This document shows, piece by piece, positions 33,001 through 44,997 of a stretch of DNA of 64,000 bases. The DNA is from Lindgomyces ingoldianus (taxonomy: Eukaryota > Ascomycota > Dothideomycetes > Pleosporales > Lindgomycetaceae). The notes beneath the pieces were generated by a model that was not told the origin of the DNA, ran no database searches, and was given only the letters and a program-made list of their open reading frames with translations. Both the position numbers and the translations under genes were made by a program. The stretch covers positions 790,211 to 854,210 of the forward strand of contig NW_022985162.1 in NCBI RefSeq assembly GCF_010093535.1, given 5' to 3'. The first letter of the stretch is position 1. Each line of letters starts with the position of its first letter.

Positions 33001-34353
33001 GGCGCAGCCAGGATTATTTCCGCACTAAAGGTAGCCACACACCTGTGGACTGAGTCACTTAGAGACAAGATATGACTCTATCCCATCAATCACCTTTTAA
33101 GATGGGCTCTACGAAGAATCGGTAAACTCAAAGTTCTCGATTTATATGTGACACCTCTCACCGTACCATCACTTGTAGATAGTTCATTTAGCTAGTGGCA
33201 TTTAGAAAGCCCGGATTTACGAGGCCTTTGAGTCATTTAGCGGATCAGAAAAGGGTTGAGAACATTTCGAGCGTCCTCCAATAATCTATGCTTTAACTTT
33301 TGAACCGTCCGCGACACTTGGGCTTCGTATGTTGAACCCGGTTGTGGACAGGGGCCAGAGGATTTACCTCATTGCCGTACTACTCGAGACTGTGTATGGG
33401 AAATGTACTGCTTTCACTACCGTCGAAATTTTAGCTTACTCGAAGCCCGTATGCCTCCAATGATCTTGCTCACTATAAAAGGAACCCTTTAGTTGTTCTA
33501 TACACAAGACCATGGCCGCCGCTGAACGATAACTAGGCGGCGCAAGATTAGGACTATGAGTACACTATAAGAATAGTACAGTCCTCCGTTGTCTCGGGAA
33601 GTTGGCTGAGACGATCTATGCACCTTGGTTTAAAAAAAATGTCCTGTCGACTATCCCGAATGAGGCTTCTAATTATGAGGGCATAGAAACCTTTAATACC
33701 AGAAAGGAAACGGAATGGGAAAGGGCAAGAAGACGCCACAACTTCGCGGAGGGGGGGGGGGAAATAGATGTTGTCGTCAGAAGATAAAATATTGTTAAAG
33801 AAAGAGATGTTCTCCGGAATGGGGTTTCTGGGCGTCAGCTGAGTTATTGAAGAGGTGGGGGGATGCCGTCAGCAGAGGAAAGCGGTGAGTGTGGAATGAA
33901 TGTGGCGAGGGTAGCATCAGGCAAGGAAGAAAACCCTGCTCGAAAGAAGAGATCGTTGATGGACTGACAACAGAAGACGATCACACAGAAGACGATTGTA
34001 GAACCAGGTGGATTACGAGAACACAACAAACTGTAGGAAGGTCCGTTCAATGCTGTTAGAGGTCCTGCCGAATTGAAGTTTGATATTTGATAGAAGAAGA
34101 TAAGATGCCAGAAGGGTTCTGTCCGTTCTTGCAGGGGTTACGGTGGGGCCTCAAGATAATGTTCGGAGCTAGGTGCACCGAGCAGATGAACCTGCCTTTT
34201 TAGGTTAGCCGTTCCTGTGGGATAAATTTACTAGGTGTTTCCAGCTTAAATGCCATTGTACGTTGATCGCGATTCCCTGCTTCTTCAATTCACTTCAAAA
34301 CACTATGCTCAATTGTTTTGACCCCTGCAATAGTCCGTCAATACAGCTAGGTC
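33001..34353. other. Gene-poor AT-rich stretch before the carboxylesterase
   Basis: No coding frame of any length resembles a family. A run of eleven G lies at 33751-33761. The last 150 bp should contain the carboxylesterase promoter. Confidence 0.35.
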
Positions 34354-36270
<1,917 letters not shown>

Positions 36271-37748
36271 GATATTATGCAGGCGATTTTGGGGGAACTT
36301 CAGCGTGCCCAATAGGCCGTACGTACACACAGCGATGTTCTGTCGGTGCGTACGATAGCTGTTGCCCCAAGCATTGTCCGTAGTACAGTGTACAGTTAGC
36401 ATTTTAGGATAGCTTATAAGACTTAATTTAGCGATTTACAGAGCTCTTCCAGTGAAGCTGCCCTAAGGGGCCAATTAGGAAATATTGTGTGCGATGCTAA
36501 TTTAACTGCTCCTAGGAGACTTTCCCTGAGTATCTAGATAGTATGAAAAGAGAGTCTTTTTTCTACGGTTCACTGTTCTGGCGTCAGCTTAGCTGCGCAA
36601 AGTTCATGGTCGCACTTAGAGTCATTGGCATGTTAATTGACTGGATACTCCTGATCCTTCCCATGGTGTTCAATAGAACGTAGCACTGTTGCTACTGTTA
36701 CTGATAGCAGCAATTACTTAGAAGTTAGGACGAATTACCTTTGTTAATGTATAGTTAATAAGGCTATAATTGCTGCAGTAACTGTTTATACTAACTAATT
36801 TCCTGGTGTTTTAATAAACCGTTTAAGGAGGACGTTTTCGCGCGTAGTAATAAAAGGGCTACTGTGGAACGGGAGGTGTTGAAACACGCACAAATGCACT
36901 TGGTTATGTAATTTTTTAACTGTCGAACCTGGCATCTTGCAGTGGGGATATAGGAGTAATATACAGGACAAGAGAAATACATCTATCTCGGGCAGCCGCG
37001 AAAGCATCAGGGGGGAAGAGCTGAACATACGACCTGTGCACGACAATTTCTGTGACGTAGAAGAAACAACATGACGTATTAACATGATAGATGCGATGAT
37101 CTTCTTGTACAAACGGCGAGGTGTGAAACGCGTGGGCTGAATAGAATGTCCCCAAAGACTCTGGAAGGAAGGCAAGTGTGTAGGACTGCCAGTAACAAGA
37201 AGAACTGGTAACTCAGCAGTCAAAGTTGGTAGAGATCCTCGGAGCTGCGATGAGAGCTCCTGCGATGGGTATGATGGTTCGATGTCAGTCTGAAGATGGT
37301 TGTTCCTGGGTGATGTCACAATGCCCATGATTGCAGTACTATCAGTAATCGCATAGTCGACAAATTCTTCTCTAACTCTCGACAAAACGAAGAGGTTTAA
37401 CATATTGGGCAACAGGACTGCAAACCGCGAACTGAAAGGCTGCAGGGTAATCGGAGAAGGGAAAGCAGGCACAATTCGCATGGACCAATGAAATTCATGC
37501 CTCGGCATCTCGACTGCCAAGCCTTACCCTTGAACCTTGTGAACGGAAGAACCCAAATGTCCGAAAAAAAGTGAATACCGGTAGTAGTCTTACGGATCCG
37601 CCCTCGTATGGAATCTTGCTCGTTTGCTCTTGATATGTAATCGTCAACATTCTGTGAAAAATCCAAACTAGCACTCTTAACCATCCTCCAAACACCCAAA
37701 GCGAGTTCTAGCCTACACGTTGCAGAAGCACCACTCGGATATCCGGAC
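36271..37748. other. Intergenic region with an imperfect inverted repeat
   Basis: About 1.5 kb. A minus-strand frame (36795-37520) is long but starts without ATG and has no family resemblance, so it is not called. An AT-rich part at 36690-36790 holds an inverted repeat, listed separately. Confidence 0.35.
36697..36782. repeat. Imperfect inverted repeat (hairpin-capable)
   Basis: Left arm GTTACTGATAGCAGCAATTA (36697-36716) and right arm TAATTGCTGCAGTAAC (36767-36782) are complementary apart from a four-base bulge, with a 50-bp AT-rich loop. It could be a small foldback element or a chance structure. Confidence 0.5.
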
Positions 37749-38582
37749 ATGGCATCAATAACCCCGCGAATGGCCCACAAGCCACTTTCCGAATTCCAGA
37801 AAATAGGATACAATACATTTATCTGGACACCCCCAAGCTATTCCGCGCAATCACCGCTCATTTTCTTCTTCGCCTGGAATGCGGCGGCTGCCAAACACAT
37901 CGCCAAATACACTCTCGCATACCAGAAACTCTTCCCAAGCGCGAGAATCCTGCTCGTACGATGCAACACGCCCGACATGTTCCGCAAAGCGGAGAGCTAT
38001 CGGAAACTTCAAACACCAGCCTTCGAGGTAGTTCAGGAACATGTTAGGAGTGGAGGCGAGGTTCTAGTGCACAGTTTCAGCAATGGTGGGGGCAACCAGG
38101 TCGTCCACTTTGCGAAACTGTGGAGGGACGAGGAAGGAGGCTTTTTGCCGATGCGAGCGCAGATCTTGGATTCAAGTCCCGGAAAGGGGCCGTGGATGAG
38201 GAGTCATGCTGCGATTGTACTTTCGTTGCCGAGGACTTTCTTGTGGAGGGTCTTTGGCGGTTTGGCGGTTCATTTACTGCTGCTGATGATATTTTTGTTC
38301 AACATGGTTACGCGAAAAGAACCAAAGTTCATTATCATGGGGAGGGAGCTGAACGACCCAACGATCTTTTCTACAAAGGCGCCCCGGGTGTACTTGTATA
38401 GTAAGGCGGATCAGATGGTGGGGCACGACGAGGTGGAGGAGCATGCTGATGATGCTACGTCGAAGGGGTACGATGTCAGGAAGGTGAGGTTCGAGAGCAG
38501 TCCGCATGCGGGACATGTCCGGGAAGACGAGGGGAAGTATTGGGGTGCGGTCATGGACGCTTGGAATAGAGGTCGACGGTGA
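37749..38582 (+). CDS. DUF829 / TMEM53-like alpha/beta-hydrolase (277 aa)
   Basis: Single-exon gene for the eukaryotic DUF829 family, an alpha/beta-hydrolase-like group whose human member TMEM53 sits in the nuclear envelope. In fungi it is often found in secondary-metabolite clusters, with unproven esterase roles. Visible: the opening strand PLIFFFAWNAAAAKHIAKYT, the segment ARILLVRCNTPDMFRKAE, the nucleophile-elbow position VLVHSFSNGGGNQVVH (S-x-S-N-G-G), QILDSSPGKGPW, a membrane-like segment (FLWRVFGGLAVHLLLLMIFLF) and VYLYSKADQMVGHDEVEEHA carrying the acid. The His is in SSPHAGHVREDEGKYW. All triad elements appear present. It ends 17 bp before the stop of the convergent Mpv17 gene. Confidence 0.88.
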   Translation: MASITPRMAHKPLSEFQKIGYNTFIWTPPSYSAQSPLIFFFAWNAAAAKHIAKYTLAYQKLFPSARILLVRCNTPDMFRKAESYRKLQTPAFEVVQEHVRSGGEVLVHSFSNGGGNQVVHFAKLWRDEEGGFLPMRAQILDSSPGKGPWMRSHAAIVLSLPRTFLWRVFGGLAVHLLLLMIFLFNMVTRKEPKFIIMGRELNDPTIFSTKAPRVYLYSKADQMVGHDEVEEHADDATSKGYDVRKVRFESSPHAGHVREDEGKYWGAVMDAWNRGRR

Positions 38583-38599
38583 ATTTTTAGCGATGTAGT

Positions 38600-39280
38600 T
38601 TATAGACGTGCTGCCACCAAACTCAAGTAGATGTTCCAAAACAATCCGCAGCAGCTGAGGAAGACGATGCGCTTCTCCACGGGACAGTATGTTGTGGAGA
38701 AAAAGTTAGCGATGGGCCAGACTTTGTAGGAGTCGAAGATGATTTTGAGCGTCTCCTGGAAAGAAAGGCTTTGTCAGAATCTACTGGGAGAATGCGGTAC
38801 GCGGGGAACCGAACTAACATTCTTCATATCCGCCCCAATTTGTGCCGAAGTTTTGCCCTTCATAAAACCCATGATGACCAGGAACATGGTAGTGTTGAGC
38901 AGAGCTCCCATAGTGATGCAGTCGGTAAACCACTTTTTGAAGATGTTCCACCAGTTCCTTACCCTAACTTCCTCCTCCCTCTGCATGTGCGTCCCTTCTC
39001 CCCGCAGGAAAACCCCCTTCTCTTCCGCATCCAGAGTTGTATCGTCGACCTTCAGCTTCACTACCTTCCACCCCGGAAAGGCTCTTTCTAGCCAGGCTTG
39101 CCAGTGGAAGTTGATGGGTGCGGTAATGCACACCATGATAGCGAACTGGATAAAAAGGACGTGGTCGAAGACGAATGGGACATCGTTCTTCCAAGCCTTG
39201 AGGCGTTGCGCAATGACGTTAGAACAGCAATCAATGCCGAGCGCGAGAAGACATGCGGTTGCTATAGGCGGGAGTTTCAT
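38600..39280 (-). CDS. Mpv17/PMP22 family membrane protein (205 aa)
   Basis: Small four-helix membrane protein of the peroxisomal/mitochondrial Mpv17-PMP22 family, thought to form or regulate channels in organelle inner membranes. Exons 39280-38819 and 38755-38600 (intron 63 nt, donor GTTAGT, phase 0). The first helix contains TACLLALGIDCCSNVIAQRL, followed by the typical linker to DHVLFIQFAIMVCITAPINF and HWQAWLERAFPG. The C-terminal exon carries the family signature KVWPIANFFSTTYCPVEKRI, then FLSCCGLFWNIYLSL. A hydrophilic insertion (about residues 77-107) rich in Glu, Arg and Lys separates helices 2 and 3. Related paralogues are sometimes found in terpenoid or mycotoxin clusters. Whether it belongs to the adjacent diterpene locus is open. 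Confidence 0.88.
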
Positions 39281-40281
39281 TGCGATCTAGATCGGGATTC
39301 GTGGTGGGGTATCGCGTTTTGATGGGAGCGAGAAGGAGAGAGGGCTACGCGCGAGGCCACCTTCGCCAGAGCATAAAAGGATTCAGGGGTGGCTCAGCGG
39401 ATATATGCTCTACCTAACTTGGCTGTTGAAGAGGAAAAAATGGCGAACTTGAGATGCGAGAAGGCCTATGATCAATTGCAATGTACTCAGCAGCTTATGT
39501 TTCTATGTCCGCAACTGTTTAGATGGTGGTCTGCACCCCATTGCTATCATGACGTTGCACGTCTCAAAGATAACGAGTTAGCGCCCTGAGTTGAACATTA
39601 CTAAGCTCATCACAATTCCCACTGGAATCCTTCAATCCTTCCAACCACTACCTCGCTATTCATTACGATCACAAGATACTTATCCGCTTCATTTAATTTC
39701 CGTAGTTTCGCGTATTTGGGATTTGCGCGCTCACCAAACAGTTACATCTCGGCCAATGAGCGTCCACGGTTTCCTGAAGGAGTTGATCCTCCCTCTACTT
39801 GAAGAAGCTTATGCTACCCAGCAAAATTCCCCTGCGGCCTGGCCTGCGGGTTATATTGAATGAACGTGTTGTCGACTCCCGATTCGCTCTAGCCCCGCCT
39901 CCCTCCCATTCCCGCCTGTGCAATATTCACCATGGCAGCCCTATGAGAGATGTCGTTTCTCGTTTCGGCTTATGTCTTGCAACGTTAGAGGGTCATCGGG
40001 CCACTTCATCTTGTCCACGTCGATTGTTCTTCAATAGGCCAAGTCTTCCATCTTTTCACGCATCCCTCTTACTCTTGTCATATATCTACGAACCGTAAAC
40101 TTGTCCTCCATCTTGTTCTTTGAGAGAAATCTACTAGAGATTATGTATTAGTCTAAAAACCACATCCCCAACTCCTTACGCCTGTATGCCGAAGAAATGA
40201 AATCATCGATGTCATTATGTCATACATACAGAAGATGCAACCAAGCGCTAGGTTGCCTTTGCTCAGATTCCACTGACTAGA
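39281..40281. other. Intergenic region between Mpv17 gene and diterpene synthase 3' end
   Basis: 1 kb. It holds the Mpv17 promoter next to 39281 and the synthase terminator next to 40281. Plus-strand frames at 39389-39589 and 39591-39863 show no family motif. Confidence 0.4.
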
Positions 40282-43200
40282 TCATGCCTTTACAGTCTTC
40301 ACATGGGTCCCTTGGCTCTCTTCCCGACGAATCCCGATATCGCGAGCCACGTATATCTGACCATAGAGGTCTGTCACCTGGATGAAAAGCTTCAGCTTCT
40401 TCATCACGGCCACATCCAAGCTCTCTTCTAGCTCTCCCACAACCCTTGTCAAGCAACGTCGCTCGTACTCAGCAACAATCAACAAATCCCTCTTCCGCTG
40501 TTCGGTAAGATCCGTGGCGCTCATGATCTGTCCCTTTGGTATGGAAGTGTTGAATTCTGGAAAGTTGACGCTGTTTAGGTTTTTTTCTTCCTGGTCACGC
40601 ACTACTGAGCCGAAGTCGTTGTACTGTCGGCACATCGTAGCGAGGTGGTGGCAGGCATCTTCAAGCGCATATCTCTGGTGCATGTTGGAAATAATGTGCT
40701 GTCCGCTCTCGCTGATCAGACACAAGTAGAAGACGAATGAGTACGGACAGCTCGTGTGATCGGCCGAAGTCGTGCGCACCCAGTCAAAGAATGTCGTCCG
40801 CGGTCTAACCCACATCAAAGTCCCATTCGAAGTTTCCGATGACTCTGGCAACTCAGCGCAATCCTCCATATGTGTGACGTGAGCTAGAAGGAATGTCTGC
40901 ATCTCCTGCGCAAGCCAAGCCCGCAGCGCTGGTGGGCTTGACACGACTTTGGGATGCTGCAGAGCATAGTTGACAAATTTGGTGAGCACTTCTTCCACAT
41001 TGTCATCCTTCTCCTTCCGGTTGTTGACTACACCCGCCTCTAAATCCCGTATAAGACGCTTCACCGGCTCTGTTTGATACCTATCCTGGAAGCCTTTTCC
41101 GTTGGCCGCTTTCGCCCCGTTCTGTATCTCAGCCGACGCTTCATGCTCTTCGCTGATGCCGCTTAACCCCTTTCCTTTGCTATCCCTACGCTCTATCTTG
41201 CTGTCTGCTCGTGGTCTTCCGGATCCGTTGACCCCAATGTGTGCGACACCGTTCTTTGGCTCTTCATGGGTACCCTTGGGAAGGCCATTTGATACTCCGT
41301 TTGTATTCCCACACAGAGAATTGTTTGCCTCTGCATCATGTATGCCACTTGGGGTATTCTTAAGCGCGCCGGTTTGAGCCCCGTTCGAAACACCGTTAAG
41401 AACAGCTGTAGAAATACTATTCAGTAGCCCATTTGGAACAAGAATCTTCTTTGGAGTTCCACCAATTTCGCTTTCACTACTTCTCTTACGCTGGGTCGGG
41501 GCTCCAGAACATAGTGCACGGATGAAGGCCTTTAAGGCTGGCAGCCTTTCTCGATACTGATCCCACACGACGGTTTCCATATACGCATCAACCTGAAAGT
41601 TGAACATGGATACTACCATCATTTCCCATAGCGTCTCTGCTGGTATGGACGTAGATAGGAAATCTCTACAACCAATCCATGTGAAGGGGATGTACTCTTG
41701 ATATTTCTCATCGCTGGCTTTCTCTATCGGTGGGAAAATCTTGTATCGAGCCTGCTTAAGCGCGACGGCAAATTGTGCGCTCTGCAACAGCGAAAGTTGT
41801 AGTTTCCACTTCGGCGCTTGGGAAAATGGGAAGACTGTGGAAAAGAATCCGGACATTTTGCACATCTTCTTATTCAATTGAGCCGGGAATAGGTCCACAA
41901 CCTTTTGCGAGATGAACGCTGTTGGCACTATAATCTTCGATGCAGCTAAACAGTATGCTTGGGACAGGCTACTGGACGAGTATGCTGTCTTCTCAATCCA
42001 AAGTACCTCGGCGTTTCTCCAGTGATTACGGTGGTCCTCGAGGTACGCTTTCCCACGGTACATGCAAGCGATGCCCTCCGGTTTCAAGAAGTCCACCCAA
42101 GGTAAACTCAATAGGGGGGCGAGTGTCAAGATAGCATAAGCGGTTACTTCTCTCTTCGATTCCCACGAGCCATCAGCTAGCTGCAGCCTCATTGTTCGTC
42201 CGAGGATATCAAGCAACGTCCGAGGGATGTCTTGGTAAATCACTTGCAGAGGGATTGCGTCCATGTCGAGCTCCTTTTTCCCCCACCGTTTCAAAAATAG
42301 CACGAAAGCTTGAGCAACCAGCATCATTGGGTATTGTACTGACGTATGCTTTTCAATATTAGCTTCCACCATCGGCGGAGACATTGCACTTGTCCACTCA
42401 CCCATTTATCCGGTCCGTTATTCTCCATCCAGGTCTTGCTCAGAAACGTTACGCATTTAACGATCTGCTTTGTATATCTGGCTGGCTCGGGAGTTCGGAG
42501 GAGACATGAAAGAATATTACAGTTCGCACTACTGCTAGCATTACGCTCACCCCGATACGTGATAAAAGACGAATCTGCTTCGAATGCTTTGAGCATTGGA
42601 TCTACGCTGTGATCCCAGCCCAATAACCTCAGAGCGGATATCGTCTTGGCGGTATCGTCGGCGTCAGGCAAGGATGAGGGCGCTAAGGCTAAGTCAACTC
42701 TGGATCTCAGTTCCGCGGGCTATCTCGTCTCACCGAATCCGACGATACCCTTCTGCGACTTTAAGTTTGTCTCGAGAAACACTGTCAATTTTCGGATATC
42801 CTCCCGCAAGAAATCCTCCTTATCAAAACCAGATTCCAGGAGGGTGTCAATTACCTGAACTAGTTAGCAATTCACACCGTCTACTTAGTGGCAAGGGACT
42901 CAGCTAACTCACCCAGGAGATTTCGAAAATAGGGCTTGGAAACGCCGAGGGAAAACCTCCTTTGTTGCCAATTACCGTTTGTTGCTCGAAGACTGTGCGA
43001 AGATACGCTTCAGCATCATTGTCCCACGTAGTTGAATTCATCAAATACGCCGCAGTAGAGGAAGGTGAAGCCAACATGGACCCATTCGGCATCTTGTGCT
43101 GCTTGACTTTGTCGAAATCTAAAGTACCAACGAAAGCTTCCAGTGTGTGGATAAGAGTCGTCTGTACTGGGCTCGTGAGGATCGGGCCCAACGTAGCCAG

Positions 43201-43701
43201 TTTCGCTGCGTTCAACGCCATCAATGGCTTCCTGGATGGGAAATCGAATTGGACTCCCTCAATTTCTAATAATCGAAGCAAATTTGGGACTAGAACTTCC
43301 AAACCAACCCTGTCTGTGGCATCGAGATCCCATTTCCCCAACAGGCGACGAAGAGAGTCTTCGGCTGCTCGACATCGTCTTTCATTGTCCGCTCGAGCAG
43401 CTTCATATTGCCGCTCCTGTCGTTTCAAGGCCAGAAGAGCTGCCAAGGTATTGATGATACCATCCGCATCCGACGTTTCTGCTGCCCAGGATCCATCCTC
43501 AGATTGTGTTGCCTTGAGGTAGTCGTAGGCTTCTGGAAACAGAGTCCGAATCCTCCCATCTTCACCTTTCTTCTCCGTCATCGCCACCCATGCGGTATCG
43601 TATGTTGCAGGCGACATAGTACCGAGCCCATGCTGCGAATCGCATTGTGTTGCGAGGAAGTGTACTAGCCCCCATGCCTCGTCGGTGATGGTCTGGTACA
43701 T
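40282..43701 (-). CDS. Bifunctional diterpene synthase (CPS/KS type, class II + class I), 1087 aa
   Basis: Cyclises geranylgeranyl diphosphate to a copalyl-type diphosphate (class II) and then ionises it to a polycyclic diterpene (class I), as in fungal ent-kaurene or aphidicolanol synthases. Exons 43701-42913, 42854-42734, 42688-42402 and 42348-40282; every phase closes. Visible: SPATYDTAWVAM near the N-terminus, QSEDGSWAAE and LQLADGSWESK (QW-type repeats), the class II acid motif DADD at residues 312-315 (PDADDTAKT), EYIPFTWIGCRDFL, then the class I metal site at 653-657 reading DAYME instead of the usual DEFxE, and NDFGSVVRD at 976-984 as the NSE/DTE motif. A 130-residue Asn/Gly/Ser-rich insertion follows the class I site (about 680-815), making it longer than the usual 950 residues. 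It diverges from the P450. Product unknown. Confidence 0.95.
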
Positions 43702-44997
43702 TTTCTCAACGATATTCCAAAGGATCGAAAACTTCGGAATGGTGTCAACTAAACCTTGGGCTTCAGTCAAGCTAAGGGCTCGAGGTCATCTCGGTAACTA
43801 GAGCTGCTTCCTGACCGTGCACAGCTTTAATGCGGCTTTTCCAGGACTTCCACTTTTCCTATCTCACTGTACAAAACGGGGTCTAATACTTCTATCGTAC
43901 CTCGGCCATAGCACTGCGGCAAAGAGCGAAGAAGCACGAGCATCCGGGATGTTCATGATGCTGCCCCGGAAGCGCCATTGGCTAATTGTTCCGTCTGGGG
44001 AGGGCATTGAGTGGACCCTGCTGTCGAGGATATTGCCACGTCGTACAGCGATCACTCATGTGGAATTTAGGATCATCAATGTGCATGCTGGAACCCAACA
44101 CCCTAGAAGGAACATTCCCGGATGAGGAAATTGGTCCACTTTTTAACACTCGATACCTGCGGAAGGCCTTACCGAAGATGAAAAGCACTGACAGGATAGT
44201 GAGCATGGTTCTAGCCGCTGCGAGGACCGGAGCGGCAATGTTAGGATCAAAGAGAGAAAGAAGAGTGTTAGTGTCGGTGTGCTCCGCGAGATGATTTGCG
44301 GAAGTGTCTTCTGTTTGGCTTACCAATTGGGGCGCGTGTTATTATCCCTCTCTGGTCTGAAGCATATCCCAATTGCATTGTTTCCTCTCATGTTCATTCT
44401 AAACAGTCTTATTCATCCATTGCCCTCGATTCATCCATTCATCCTCAGCTTCCCAGGCTGCATCTACGGGATGATGTTTCCTTGACTGGAGGTAATGCCA
44501 AGCATCGATGGTCTGCGGAAGTTGTTCTGAGTGGACCTTACTCGCATGCCACGTCGGCTCGGTATCAGCGCGTTGCGTTTAAGCAAGCCAATGCCGAGAT
44601 CCACTGCATGCATACTAGTTTCGCACTGACGCTCCGTGGAAGAGGGATTTCTCCAAAGCAACCTCGCATCCTTGCAACCGTTCCAGATTGATACTAAATT
44701 GAACTTCTCTAGCGTTTGCATACAAGGTGCAGCGTTCGAGCTGCGGTACCATGAAAGCTGCACAGCCCATGCATTTTGCACACCCTGAAATCAAGGGCAC
44801 TGACTCGTCCTAGAATATCATGAGACTACCGGCTCTGTCCCGCGCGGCTCGCGGCGCCTGTTCTGACCCACCCCCGAGTGAGCAAAAAGCATGTCCTAAC
44901 GATATAGTGGTGTAGAAGCCTTTCCCCGCCAGCACCCCTTCCACAGGTTCAACTTTGAAGTGGGCGTGCCTATCAACAGGAATCTGTTTCGCCCAGT
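43702..44997. promoter_or_regulatory. Divergent promoter region between diterpene synthase and P450
   Basis: 1.3 kb between opposing start codons, so both promoters lie here and co-regulation is likely. A minus-strand frame at 43982-44326 has one hydrophobic segment (MLTILSVLFIFG) but no ATG at its beginning, and is not called. No operator identified by eye. Confidence 0.5.

Noticed and set aside
36795..37520. 241-codon minus-strand open frame.
   Set aside because: Begins without ATG, has no family motif, signal or coiled-coil, and its composition looks like random translation.
41102..41377. Plus-strand frame inside the diterpene synthase.
   Set aside because: Antisense shadow of the low-complexity insertion.
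42693..42733. Possible stop (ACGAGATAG) inside the class II domain of the diterpene synthase.
   Set aside because: It lies inside a 45-nt intron (42689-42733); splicing gives GFALAPSSLPDADDTAK.
43982..44326. Minus-strand frame with a hydrophobic segment between the diterpene synthase and the P450.
   Set aside because: No ATG at the beginning, no joinable exon and no family resemblance; it lies in the shared promoter region.
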